The position numbers and the translations under genes were made by a program. 64,000 bases of DNA. It comes from Bordetella pertussis 18323. GTDB lineage: Bacteria; Pseudomonadota; Gammaproteobacteria; Burkholderiales; Burkholderiaceae_B. The number at the start of each line of letters is the position of its first letter. Position 1 is the first letter of the stretch. Positions 56,751 through 64,000 of this stretch are shown in pieces. The stretch is from contig NC_018518.1 of NCBI RefSeq assembly GCF_000306945.1, forward strand, positions 1,426,001 to 1,490,000, given 5' to 3'. The notes under the pieces are model-generated. The model saw only the letters and a list, made by a program, of their open reading frames with translations, did not search any database and was not told the origin of the DNA.

Positions 56751-57014
56751 TCAGCGGCGGTGCTGCGGCGGACGGCTGGGCGGGCCCGAGCGCTCGTCCT
56801 TGTGGCGGAAGTTGATACGGCCCTTGGTCAGGTCGTAGGGGGACATTTCCAGCGTCACGCGGTCGCCGGCCAGGATGCGGATGCGGTGCTTGCGCATGCG
56901 GCCAGACGCGTAGGCGCCGACTTCGATGCCGTTGTCCAGTTTGACGCGATAGCGGCTGTCGGGCAGCACTTCGTCCACGATGCCATTCAGTTCGATCAGT
57001 TCTTCTTTCGCCAT
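56751..57014 (-). CDS. infA: Translation initiation factor IF-1
   Basis: An 87-residue IF-1 with the S1-like OB fold ([72 protein letters not shown]). A C-terminal extension of about 15 residues ([15 protein letters not shown]) is absent from the 72-residue E. coli protein. This long form is typical of betaproteobacterial solo infA genes located away from the ribosomal protein operon. The start is ATG 57012-57014. IS481 copy 4 lies about 150 bp upstream. Confidence 0.95.
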
Positions 57015-57160
57015 CAGGTACTCCTCGTCAAAGGCGGGCGCCGGTGGGCGCCATATGCGTAAGGCTCCCGCGCGGCGGCGCAGGCCGGTCCGACTGGCAC
57101 GGGTACGGGCCACGAGAAGCCCCGGCAGGGGCACGATAGGCAGGTACTCACGCCGCTAGG

Positions 57161-58203
57161 TGTGAAGATTCAATAGGTTGTATGCATGGTTCATCCGAAC
57201 CGGATTTGAGAAACTGGAAATCGCCACCCCCCCAGTTCACTCAAGGAGCCCGGCCGGATGAACACCCATAAGCATGCCCGATTGACCTTCCTACGTCGAC
57301 TCGAAATGGTCCAGCAATTGATCGCCCATCAAGTTTGTGTGCCTGAAGCGGCCCGCGCCTATGGGGTCACCGCGCCGACTGTGCGCAAATGGCTGGGCCG
57401 CTTCCTGGCTCAGGGCCAGGCGGGCTTGGCCGATGCGTCCTCGCGCCCGACGGTCTCGCCCCGAGCGATTGCGCCGGCCAAGGCGCTGGCTATCGTGGAG
57501 CTGCGCCGCAAGCGGCTGACCCAAGCGCGCATCGCCCAGGCGCTGGGCGTGTCAGCCAGCACCGTCAGCCGCGTCCTGGCCCGCGCCGGTCTGTCGCACC
57601 TGGCCGACCTGGAGCCGGCCGAGCCGGTGGTGCGCTACGAGCATCAGGCCCCCGGCGATCTGCTGCACATCGACATCAAGAAGCTGGGACGTATCCAGCG
57701 CCCTGGCCACCGGGTCACGGGCAACCGACGCGATACCGTTGAGGGGGCCGGCTGGGACTTCGTCTTCGTGGCCATCGATGACCACGCCCGCGTGGCCTTC
57801 ACCGACATCCACCCCGACGAGCGCTTCCCCAGCGCCGTCCAGTTCCTCAAGGACGCAGTGGCCTACTACCAGCGCCTGGGCGTGACCATCCAGCGCTTGC
57901 TCACCGACAATGGCTCGGCCTTTCGCAGCCGCGCCTTCGCCGCGCTGTGCCATGAGCTGGGCATCAAGCACCGCTTTACCCGACCTTACCGCCCACAGAC
58001 CAATGGCAAGGCCGAACGCTTCATCCAGTCGGCCTTGCGTGAGTGGGCTTACGCTCACACCTACCAGAACTCCCAACACCGAGCCGATGCCATGAAATCC
58101 TGGCTACACCACTACAACTGGCATCGACCCCACCAAGGCATCGGGCGCGCTGTACCCATCTCCAGACTCAACCTGGACGAATACAACCTATTGACAGTTC
58201 ACA
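57161..58203 (+). mobile_element. IS481: IS481, copy 4
   Basis: Full length at 1043 bp, in the opposite orientation to the other three. The flanks are GCTAGG (57155-57160) and GCTAGC (58204-58209), not identical in the sixth base. The right flank CTAG is also the stop codon of the sigma54 activator gene. It is in inverted orientation to copy 2, whose rsmE-side flank is the same GCTAGC. Confidence 0.96.
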
Positions 58204-58208
58204 GCTAG
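57258..58208 (+). CDS. IS481 transposase, copy 4
   Basis: An intact 316-residue copy ending VHS, with its TAG stop at 58206-58208 in the flanking CTAG. The same four bases read on the other strand are the stop of the convergent sigma54 activator, so two stop codons share one palindrome. Confidence 0.96.
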   Translation: MNTHKHARLTFLRRLEMVQQLIAHQVCVPEAARAYGVTAPTVRKWLGRFLAQGQAGLADASSRPTVSPRAIAPAKALAIVELRRKRLTQARIAQALGVSASTVSRVLARAGLSHLADLEPAEPVVRYEHQAPGDLLHIDIKKLGRIQRPGHRVTGNRRDTVEGAGWDFVFVAIDDHARVAFTDIHPDERFPSAVQFLKDAVAYYQRLGVTIQRLLTDNGSAFRSRAFAALCHELGIKHRFTRPYRPQTNGKAERFIQSALREWAYAHTYQNSQHRADAMKSWLHHYNWHRPHQGIGRAVPISRLNLDEYNLLTVHS

Positions 58209-60070
58209 CCGCGCTGGCGCGCCAGGTGGCGGTACAGCGTGCTGCGATGGATGCCGAGTTCGTGCGCGGCCCCGGCGATATTGCCGCCGTGGCGGGCCAG
58301 GGCCTGGTCGATCCGGTGCAGGCCGGCGTCGCGCAGCGTGGCGGCCGCGGGCGGGGCCACCACGCTCGGGGGCGGCGCGGCGCCGTCGGCCGCGTGGACG
58401 GCGGGCGCGGCGATGGCGGCGGGCAGGTGGTGGCGATGGATCAGGCTGCCGGGCGGATGGAACAGCGCCAGCGTGCGCAGCACCGAGCGCAGCTGCCGGT
58501 AGTTGCCCGGCCACGCATAGGCGGCCAGCGCGTCGAGGGCGTCGTCGGCCAGCGTCAGGCCGGCGGGCGTGTCGTCCAGCGCGCGCAAGGCGGCGCAGAT
58601 AAAGGGGCGCAGATCGTCGCGCTCGCGCAGCCGCGGCAAGGGGACCGCATAGTCGTGCAGGCGGTAATAGAGGTCGGCGCGGAACTCGCCGGCGGCGATC
58701 ATGGCGTCCAGGTCGCGGTGGGTGGCGCTGACCAGGCCGAAGTTGACCGGCACCGCCTTGTCGGCGCCCAGCGGCTGCACCATGCGCTCCTGCAGGGCGC
58801 GCAGCAGGCGGGTCTGCAGGGCCAGCGGCATGTCGCCGATTTCGTCCAGGAACAGCACGCCGCCGTCGGCTTCGCGCAGCCGGCCGCGCGCGCCCAGCCG
58901 CCGCGCGCCGGTATAGGCGCCCGGCTCGTAGCCGAACAGTTCGGCCTCGATCAGGCTTTCGGGCAGGGCGCCGCAATTGACGGCGACGAATGGACCGTCG
59001 CGCCAGATGCTGCGGCGGTACAGGTGCTGTGCGTAGACTTCCTTGCCGGCGCCGGTTTCGCCTTGCAGCAGCACCGACAGGCCGCCGTCGAGCGCGCGCC
59101 GGGCGCGTTCGAAGCCGGCCTGCAGCGCCGGCGCCAGCGCCGGCAGCGTTTCCTCGGGCGCCTGTGCCGGCATGGCGCGCGGCGGGCGCGGCGGCGCGGG
59201 CAGCGAGCGCGCATGCCCGCCCTGGCGCAGCACGGCATGGAAGGGTGCGCCTTGCGGCGTATGGACGCGGCCGGGCGTGCGCGCGACGGCGCGCCAATCG
59301 ACCAGCCAGCCGTCCAGCGGCTGGTCCAGCAGCGCGGGCCAGGTGGCGCCCAGCAGCGCGACGGCGGCATCGTTGGCGCCGACGATGCGTTCGTCCTCGA
59401 TCAGCAGCAGCCCACGTTCGACCGAATCGAGCAGCGAGGCCTGCTTGTGGAAGACCAGGTACAGGCAGCGCTCGCCGGCCTGCTCGATGACGCGGTTGGC
59501 AACCTGGCGCGCGCACATGCTGGCCAGGCTCAGCGCATAGGCGTGCATGCGCCCGGCGTCGCCCGAGATATCCAGCACGCCGAGGATCTCGCCGCGCGGC
59601 GAACGGATCGGCGCCGCGTGGCAGCTGAGGATCTGGTTGCGCCGCAGGAAGTGTTCGGCGCCGTGCACGCGCAGCGCGGCGGCTTCGATCAGCGCCGTGC
59701 CGATGGCGTTGGTGCCGCGATGGTTTTCGGCCCAGCTGACCCCGGGCCGCAGCGCCACGTGGTCGGCGCGCTGCAGGAACCCGGTATTGCCGCTTGCCTG
59801 CAGGATCACGCCGCTGGCGTCGGCCAGCAGCACCAGGCTGGAGGCGCTGGCCACCATGCCGGCCAGGGTTTCGATTTCGGGCTGGGCGGCGCGCAGCACG
59901 CAGGCGTGCTGCTCGAGGCGTTCCTGCAGGTCGCCGTGGCGCAGGGCGACGGGGTCGTCGTGCAGGTCGGCGGCGGCGCTGGCGCAGCGCTCCCAGGAGC
60001 GCACGATGGGAGCGGCGGCCTGCGTGGACGGCAGGTGCTGGCCGGATGCGGAAAGCTGGTAGCCGGGCAT
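58205..60070 (-). CDS. Sigma54-dependent transcriptional activator, AcoR type
   Basis: A 621-residue enhancer-binding protein. A GAF-containing sensory region occupies about 60-190, followed by a PAS-like segment ([30 protein letters not shown]). The AAA+ domain starts near 310 with Walker [13 protein letters not shown] and has the sigma54-contact loop as GAYTGA (usually GAFTGA) and Walker [15 protein letters not shown] Fis-type HTH ends the protein ([20 protein letters not shown]). The start is ATG 60068-60070 with AAGGAG 7 nt upstream. It is divergent from an aldehyde dehydrogenase carrying a sigma54 promoter, which it most likely activates. The exact 3' end coincides with IS481 copy 4. Confidence 0.92.
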   Translation of the reverse strand: MPGYQLSASGQHLPSTQAAAPIVRSWERCASAAADLHDDPVALRHGDLQERLEQHACVLRAAQPEIETLAGMVASASSLVLLADASGVILQASGNTGFLQRADHVALRPGVSWAENHRGTNAIGTALIEAAALRVHGAEHFLRRNQILSCHAAPIRSPRGEILGVLDISGDAGRMHAYALSLASMCARQVANRVIEQAGERCLYLVFHKQASLLDSVERGLLLIEDERIVGANDAAVALLGATWPALLDQPLDGWLVDWRAVARTPGRVHTPQGAPFHAVLRQGGHARSLPAPPRPPRAMPAQAPEETLPALAPALQAGFERARRALDGGLSVLLQGETGAGKEVYAQHLYRRSIWRDGPFVAVNCGALPESLIEAELFGYEPGAYTGARRLGARGRLREADGGVLFLDEIGDMPLALQTRLLRALQERMVQPLGADKAVPVNFGLVSATHRDLDAMIAAGEFRADLYYRLHDYAVPLPRLRERDDLRPFICAALRALDDTPAGLTLADDALDALAAYAWPGNYRQLRSVLRTLALFHPPGSLIHRHHLPAAIAAPAVHAADGAAPPPSVVAPPAAATLRDAGLHRIDQALARHGGNIAGAAHELGIHRSTLYRHLARQRG

Positions 60071-60129
60071 GCGGTGTCTCCTTGCGTGTCGCGCGCCGCG
60101 ACGCGATGTCGCCGCCGGCAACGCCGGCC

Positions 60130-60146
60130 TGTCGCAAGATGCGACA
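60130..60146. promoter_or_regulatory. Palindromic upstream activator site
   Basis: TGTCGCAAGATGCGACA: perfect 7-bp arms around AGA, 84 bp upstream of the sigma54 -24 element. This is the usual distance for an enhancer of an AcoR-type activator. Direct binding is inference. Confidence 0.65.
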
Positions 60147-60229
60147 AGCCGCTGTTTTTTATAGGGAAATTATGCATGAAAAGCGCGTGCGCGCTGGCCG
60201 TCCAGAGGTAACAGCTCGTCGCCGCGGGC

Positions 60230-60245
60230 TGGCACGGCGTTTGCA
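60230..60245 (+). promoter_or_regulatory. Sigma54 (-24/-12) promoter of the aldehyde dehydrogenase gene
   Basis: TGGCAC, 5-bp spacer, TTGCA: a full match to TGGCACNNNNNTTGCW, 82 bp before the ATG at 60328. It sits opposite the divergent sigma54 activator gene. Confidence 0.88.
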
Positions 60246-60327
60246 TGAGCCTGAACGGCGCCCCATGCGCCCGCCGCGCGACGGCAAGCAATCGTCACGG
60301 CGCCACAACGACATCAGGAGACAAACC

Positions 60328-61857
60328 ATGGATCTATCCGACCTGAAAAAATTGGGCCTGGATGTGGCCTACCCGTTCAAGGAACAGTACGAGAACTACA
60401 TCGGCGGCCAATGGGTGGCTCCGGCAGGCGGGGAGTACTTCGACAATCTGTCGCCCATTACCGGCCAGCCGTTTTGCCGCGTGCCGCGCTCGGGCGCGGC
60501 CGACGTCGAACTGGCGCTGGACGCGGCGCATCGCGCGTGCGCCGCGTGGGCGCGCACCTCGCCCGCCGAGCGGGCCAACATCCTGCTGCGCATCGCCGAC
60601 CGCATCGAGGGACAGTTGCCCATGCTGGCGGTGGCCGAGTCGATCGACAACGGCAAGCCGCTGCGCGAGACCACCGCGGCCGACCTGCCGCTGGCGATCG
60701 ACCATTTCCGCTATTTCGCGGGCTGCATCCGGGCGCAGGAGGGCGCCATCTCGGAGATCGACGCCAACACCGTGGCCTACCACTTCCACGAACCCATCGG
60801 CGTGGTGGGGCAGATCATTCCCTGGAACTTCCCGCTGCTGATGGTGGCTTGGAAGCTGGCGCCGGCGCTGGCGGCGGGCTGCGTGGTGGTGCTCAAGCCG
60901 GCCGAACAGACGCCGGCCTCGATCCTGGTGCTGGCCGAACTGATCGGCGACCTGCTGCCGCCGGGCGTGCTCAACGTGGTCAACGGCTATGGCAAGGAGG
61001 CCGGCCAGGCGCTGGCCACCAGCAAGCGCATCGCCAAGATCGCCTTCACCGGGTCGACGCCGGTGGGCAAGCACATCCTGCACGCGGCGGCCGACAACCT
61101 GATCCCCGCCACGGTGGAGCTGGGCGGCAAGAGCCCCAACATCTTCTTCGACGACGTGATGGACCACGACGACGAGTTCCTGGACAAGGCGCTCGAGGGC
61201 CTGGCCATGTTCGCGCTCAACCAGGGCGAGGTCTGCACCTGCCCGTCGCGCATCCTGATCCAGGAGTCGATCTACGAGCGCTTCATCGAGAAGGCCATCG
61301 CGCGGGTGCAGTCCATCAAGACCGGCCATCCGCTCGATGCCGGCACCATGGTGGGCGCACAGGTCTCGCAGGTGCAGATGGACAAGATCCTGTCCTATAT
61401 CGATATCGGCCGCCAGGAGGGCGCGCAATGCCTGACCGGCGGCGCGCGTAACGACATGCTGCCGGGCGGGCTGGACCAGGGTTTCTATGTCCAGCCGACC
61501 ATGCTGCTGGGCAAGAACAGCATGCGCATCTTCCAGGAGGAAATCTTCGGGCCGGTCGCGGCGGTGGCCACCTTCAAGGACGAGGAAGAGGCCATCGCCA
61601 TGGCCAACGACACGTTCTACGGCCTGGGCGCGGGCGTCTGGAGCCGCGACGGCGCGCGGGCCTACCGCGTGGGCCGCGGCATCGAGGCCGGCCGGGTGTG
61701 GACCAATTGCTATCACCTGTATCCGGCGCATGCCGCCTTCGGCGGCTACAAGCAGTCCGGCATCGGGCGCGAGACGCACAAGGCGGCGCTGTCGAATTAC
61801 CAGCAGACCAAGTGCCTGCTGGTGAGCTACAGCGCCAAGGCCCTGGGCTTCTTCTAA
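60328..61857 (+). CDS. NAD(P)-dependent aldehyde dehydrogenase (acetaldehyde type, ExaC/AcoD-like)
   Basis: A 509-residue ALDH. It has the cofactor site in [31 protein letters not shown], the general base Glu in [10 protein letters not shown] and the catalytic Cys in [11 protein letters not shown] near residue 305. The double C-T-C around the nucleophile and overall length resemble ExaC/AcoD acetaldehyde dehydrogenases induced by ethanol or acetoin. The ATG at 60328 follows CAGGAG. Control by the sigma54 promoter and divergent AcoR-type activator fits that role. Three palindromic repeat units follow directly after the stop. Confidence 0.9.
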   Translation: MDLSDLKKLGLDVAYPFKEQYENYIGGQWVAPAGGEYFDNLSPITGQPFCRVPRSGAADVELALDAAHRACAAWARTSPAERANILLRIADRIEGQLPMLAVAESIDNGKPLRETTAADLPLAIDHFRYFAGCIRAQEGAISEIDANTVAYHFHEPIGVVGQIIPWNFPLLMVAWKLAPALAAGCVVVLKPAEQTPASILVLAELIGDLLPPGVLNVVNGYGKEAGQALATSKRIAKIAFTGSTPVGKHILHAAADNLIPATVELGGKSPNIFFDDVMDHDDEFLDKALEGLAMFALNQGEVCTCPSRILIQESIYERFIEKAIARVQSIKTGHPLDAGTMVGAQVSQVQMDKILSYIDIGRQEGAQCLTGGARNDMLPGGLDQGFYVQPTMLLGKNSMRIFQEEIFGPVAAVATFKDEEEAIAMANDTFYGLGAGVWSRDGARAYRVGRGIEAGRVWTNCYHLYPAHAAFGGYKQSGIGRETHKAALSNYQQTKCLLVSYSAKALGFF

Positions 61858-61861
61858 CCCG

Positions 61862-61957
61862 GGTGCCTGTCCCCACAGGGGGTCTGGCACCTGCCGACTT
61901 CTGGGGTGCCTGTCCCCGCAGGGACAGGCACCAGCATCCCCGCTGGGACAGGCACCC
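61862..61957. repeat. Palindromic intergenic repeats, units 5-7
   Basis: Unit 5 (61862-61891, arms GGTGCCTGTCCCC / GGTCTGGCACC, degenerate right arm), unit 6 (61905-61932, arms GGTGCCTGTCCC / GGGACAGGCACC) and half-unit 7 (61934-61957, ending GGGACAGGCACC). Between units 5 and 6 is CTGCCGACTTC, the complement of the GAAGTCGGCAG seen near 10471. They lie between convergent genes and could serve as a terminator for the ALDH gene. Confidence 0.85.
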
Positions 61958-61968
61958 CGGCGCCGCGT

Positions 61969-62625
61969 TCACGCCGGCGCGCCGGGCCAGACCTGGTGAT
62001 CGCGCGGGCTGTCGATGCGATAGTCGGAGTAGGGCAGCGACAACAGGTCGTGGCCCAGCCGGTGCGCGGCTTGCAGCGGACGGCGCGGATCGTGCGCCAC
62101 TTCGCCTCGGCGGTTGCCCGCCCCGTGCACCATGCCGACGAACTGCGAGTGGGTGTAACGCGTGAACTCCTGCAACTGGTGCACGATGCCCAGGGCCGCG
62201 CCGGGGTAGGTTTCCTCGGAGGATACGGCCAGCGCCAGCCGCTTGCCCGTCATGCGCCGCAGCACCTCGGCGTGGCGGGGATGGCTGGCCGAGTAATAGG
62301 TGAAAGAGCGGTCGAAGAAGGCCTTGGCCTGGGCCGACATGCCGTACCAGTACACCGGCGTGCAGAGCACCACGGCGCGCGCGGGCAGGAAGTGGTCGAA
62401 GAACAGTTCGCCGTAGCGGTCGTCGGGGCGCCGCGCATCGGCCTCTTTCTCGTCCGTCAGGAAGCCCGCGATGTAGTCGTCGAGAAACAGCAGCGTGGCG
62501 GCGGCGCCGGACTGGCGCGCGCCCTCGGCCACGGCCTGGGCGAGCAGGGCGCTGTTGCCGTCGCGGCGCGGACTGCCGACCAGCACCAGCACGGGGTTGG
62601 GGACTTGAGATGAATCCATTTTCAT
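61969..62625 (-). CDS. NADPH-dependent FMN reductase / flavodoxin-like oxidoreductase
   Basis: A 218-residue flavodoxin-fold protein. The FMN phosphate loop is VLVGSPRRDGNSALLAQAVAEGA. The second flavin segment VVLCTPVYWYGMSAQAKAFFDRSFTY is typical of NADPH-dependent FMN reductases and related quinone reductases. ATG 62625 or 62619. It is divergent from a frameshifted LysR gene across about 125 bp that contains a strong palindrome, so the LysR protein probably once controlled it. The electron acceptor is unknown. Confidence 0.85.
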   Translation of the reverse strand: MKMDSSQVPNPVLVLVGSPRRDGNSALLAQAVAEGARQSGAAATLLFLDDYIAGFLTDEKEADARRPDDRYGELFFDHFLPARAVVLCTPVYWYGMSAQAKAFFDRSFTYYSASHPRHAEVLRRMTGKRLALAVSSEETYPGAALGIVHQLQEFTRYTHSQFVGMVHGAGNRRGEVAHDPRRPLQAAHRLGHDLLSLPYSDYRIDSPRDHQVWPGAPA

Positions 62626-62716
62626 TCCTCGCTAAGCGTATGGGTGGGATGAGCGTTGGTGCATGGAAAATTTACGGCTTGATTGCCTGGCTTGGCGAGT
62701 GACGATGCCTGCATTA

Positions 62717-62735
62717 AGATGAATTGAATTCATCT
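62717..62735. promoter_or_regulatory. Palindromic operator between the FMN reductase and LysR genes
   Basis: AGATGAATTGAATTCATCT: perfect 9-bp arms around one base, 15 bp before the LysR ATG at 62751. It has the position and symmetry of a LysR-type autoregulatory site and stands out in composition from the GC-rich surroundings. Confidence 0.6.
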
Positions 62736-62750
62736 ATCTCGTGGCCCCGC

Positions 62751-63675
62751 ATGTTTCATGATCTACCGCTGGGCGCGCTGCGCGCCTTCGAGGCCGCGGC
62801 GCGCCTGCTCAGCTTCAAGGGCGCCGCCGCCGAGCTGCATGTCACGCCCACCGCCGTGTCGCACCAGATCCGCGCGCTCGAGCAGCGGCTGGGCTTTGCG
62901 CTGTTCGAGCGCCTGCCGCGCGGGGTGCTGCTGACGCCCAAGGGCGGACGCCTGTTCCAGTGGGTGCATGGCATGCTGCTGGATCTGGCGCAGACGCTGG
63001 ACGCGCTGCGTCCGCGCCCGAGCACGGGCGGCCTGACGGTGTCGACCACGCATTCGTTTGCCGCGCTGTGGCTGGTGCCGCGGCTGGGGCGCTTCTACCA
63101 GGCGCATCCCGGCTACGAGGTGCGGCTGGACGCGACCAGCCGCCTGGTGGATCTGCTGCAGGACGCCAGCGTGGACGTGGCGATCCGCTATGGCGGCGGC
63201 GACCGCTCGGGGCGCCACCGCGGCGTGCAGGCCGGGGCCGTGCTGCCCGAGCGCTTCGCCGTCTATGGCGCGCCCGCCGCGGTGGCCAGCGCGGCGCGGC
63301 GGCGGCCCGCGCTGATCTCGGTGCAATGGCGCGATTCCACCGTGTACGAGACCGGCTGGCGGCAATGGTGCGAGGCGGCCGGCGTGAGCTGGCTGGCGCG
63401 CCGCGCCGCGCAGCTATGAAGAGGAAAACTACGCCCTGCAGGCCGCCATCGCCGGCCAGGGGCTGGTGCTGGCCAGCTCGGCCATGGTGTCCGACAGCGA
63501 GGCGCGCGGCCTGCTGGCGTGCTTCCGTCCGGACATCAGCGTGCCCGGGCTGCGCTATACCGCGCTGTCGGCGCCGGGCCGCCAGCGGCACCCGCCGGTG
63601 CGCGCCTTCCTGGACTGGCTGGCCGGCGAGTTCGAGAGCGCCGCGGCGCGCAGGCGCCCGGGGCTGGCCCCATGA
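62751..63675 (+). pseudogene. LysR-family regulator (GcvA-like), frameshifted
   Basis: The HTH half is intact: MFHDLPLGALRAFEAAARLLSFKGAAAELHVTPTAVSHQIRALEQRLG, followed by most of the effector domain to about residue 217 (WLARRAA). The frame then hits TGA at 63417-63419. The true continuation (SYEEENYALQAAIAGQGLVLASS... to TGA 63673-63675) lies one frame over, so one base has been gained, probably in the GC-repeat GCCGCGCCGCGCAGC near 63400-63412. The restored protein would have about 307 residues. The truncated form keeps DNA binding but lacks the end of the effector domain. Start ATG 62751; GTG 62741 is out of frame. Confidence 0.82.
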
Positions 63676-64000
63676 GCGCGCCGGCCGATCCGCGCCTGGC
63701 GCAATTGCGCCGCATGCAGCGCTGGGCGCTGGCGCTGCTGGCGGCCATGATCGCCGGCTTCGTCACCAGCCACCTGATGGGCGGACAGGGCGCCTGGGCC
63801 TGGGTACGGGCGTTCTGCGAGGCCGCCACGGTCGGCGCGCTGGCCGACTGGTTTGCCGTGGTGGCGCTGTTTCGCCGCCCGCTGGGGCTGCCGATTCCCC
63901 ATACCGCCATCATCCCGGCCAACAAGGCGCGTATCGGCGACAACCTGGCGCTGTTCGTGCGCGATCATTTCCTCGATCCCGCGACGCTGCTGGAAAAGCT
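63672..64000 (+). CDS. DUF445 family membrane protein (3' end outside the window)
   Basis: The first 109 residues of a DUF445/YjiN-like protein: an N-terminal membrane segment (MQRWALALLAAMIAGFVTSHLM) and the family's VRAFCEAATVGALADWFAVVALFRRPLGLPIPHTAIIPANKARIGDNLALFVRDHFL. The ATG at 63672 overlaps the TGA of the LysR pseudogene (ATGA). Function unknown; family members are anchored inner-membrane proteins of about 400 residues. Confidence 0.85.
   Translation, partial: MSAPADPRLAQLRRMQRWALALLAAMIAGFVTSHLMGGQGAWAWVRAFCEAATVGALADWFAVVALFRRPLGLPIPHTAIIPANKARIGDNLALFVRDHFLDPATLLEK

Noticed and set aside
58043..60211. 722-codon plus-strand frame starting in IS481 copy 4 and running opposite the sigma54 activator
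   Set aside because: The larger part is antisense of a well-supported regulator, and the codon content is not protein-like.

Overview
The window is GC-rich betaproteobacterial chromosome. Four copies of IS481 (1043 bp each), one IS110-family element of the IS1663 type, and an unusually high number of broken genes point to Bordetella pertussis (inferred from IS content and gene families, not from a database search). 

Layout. 1-3.8 kb: the sulfate assimilation cluster cysA (partial), cysH running in frame into cysD, and a frameshifted cysN. 3.9-8.3 kb: a radical SAM gene with a LexA/SOS box, a small membrane protein, an EamA transporter, rplS and a Nudix hydrolase. 8.4-14.4 kb: IS481 copy 1, a Tas-type aldo/keto reductase, the IS110 element inside a palindromic repeat, a frameshifted MFS gene, ubiC and rluF. 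14.5-21.9 kb: a LysR regulator divergent from a degraded RND efflux operon (mexA/mexB/oprM type), a GlsB/YeaQ membrane protein and SCO1. 22-27.5 kb: oligopeptidase A and an operon of histidine kinase, response regulator and folD. 27.7-35.3 kb: pyruvate dehydrogenase aceE-aceF-lpdA, then flagellin with IS481 copy 2 directly upstream. 36.4-41.7 kb: rsmE, tkt, gap, pgk. 41.7-47 kb: a DUF3141-phosphotransacetylase-ackA-fabI operon. 47-50.4 kb: GST, a cupin gene split by IS481 copy 3, DinB and GNAT genes. 50.5-57 kb: cbpA-cbpM, a fused azlC-azlD gene, pit, mogA, a lipoprotein, an M23 peptidase and infA. 57.1-64 kb: IS481 copy 4, a sigma54-dependent activator divergent from an aldehyde dehydrogenase, an FMN reductase, a frameshifted LysR gene and the start of a DUF445 gene.

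The most interesting item is the IS110-family element. Its insertion point can be resolved to one CT core dinucleotide in a palindromic intergenic repeat (arms GGTGCCTGTCCCC / GGGGACAGGCACC). The noncoding DNA ahead of its transposase folds into two loops. One carries guides for the repeat (GGTGCC and GGGACAG). The other carries guides for the element's own ends (GACGGTATC and TACAAG). This is the architecture of a bridge RNA whose programmed target is the Bordetella repeat family, which also occurs elsewhere in the window.

Other themes are gene decay (cysN, MFS, mexA, mexB, oprM, azlCD, a LysR gene, a cupin gene) and IS481 remodelling of gene ends. The IS481 transposase takes its stop codon from the CTAG target, and in copy 3, which lacks CTAG, it reads through into the host gene. 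Two copies have unmatched 6-bp flanks that may mark recombination.
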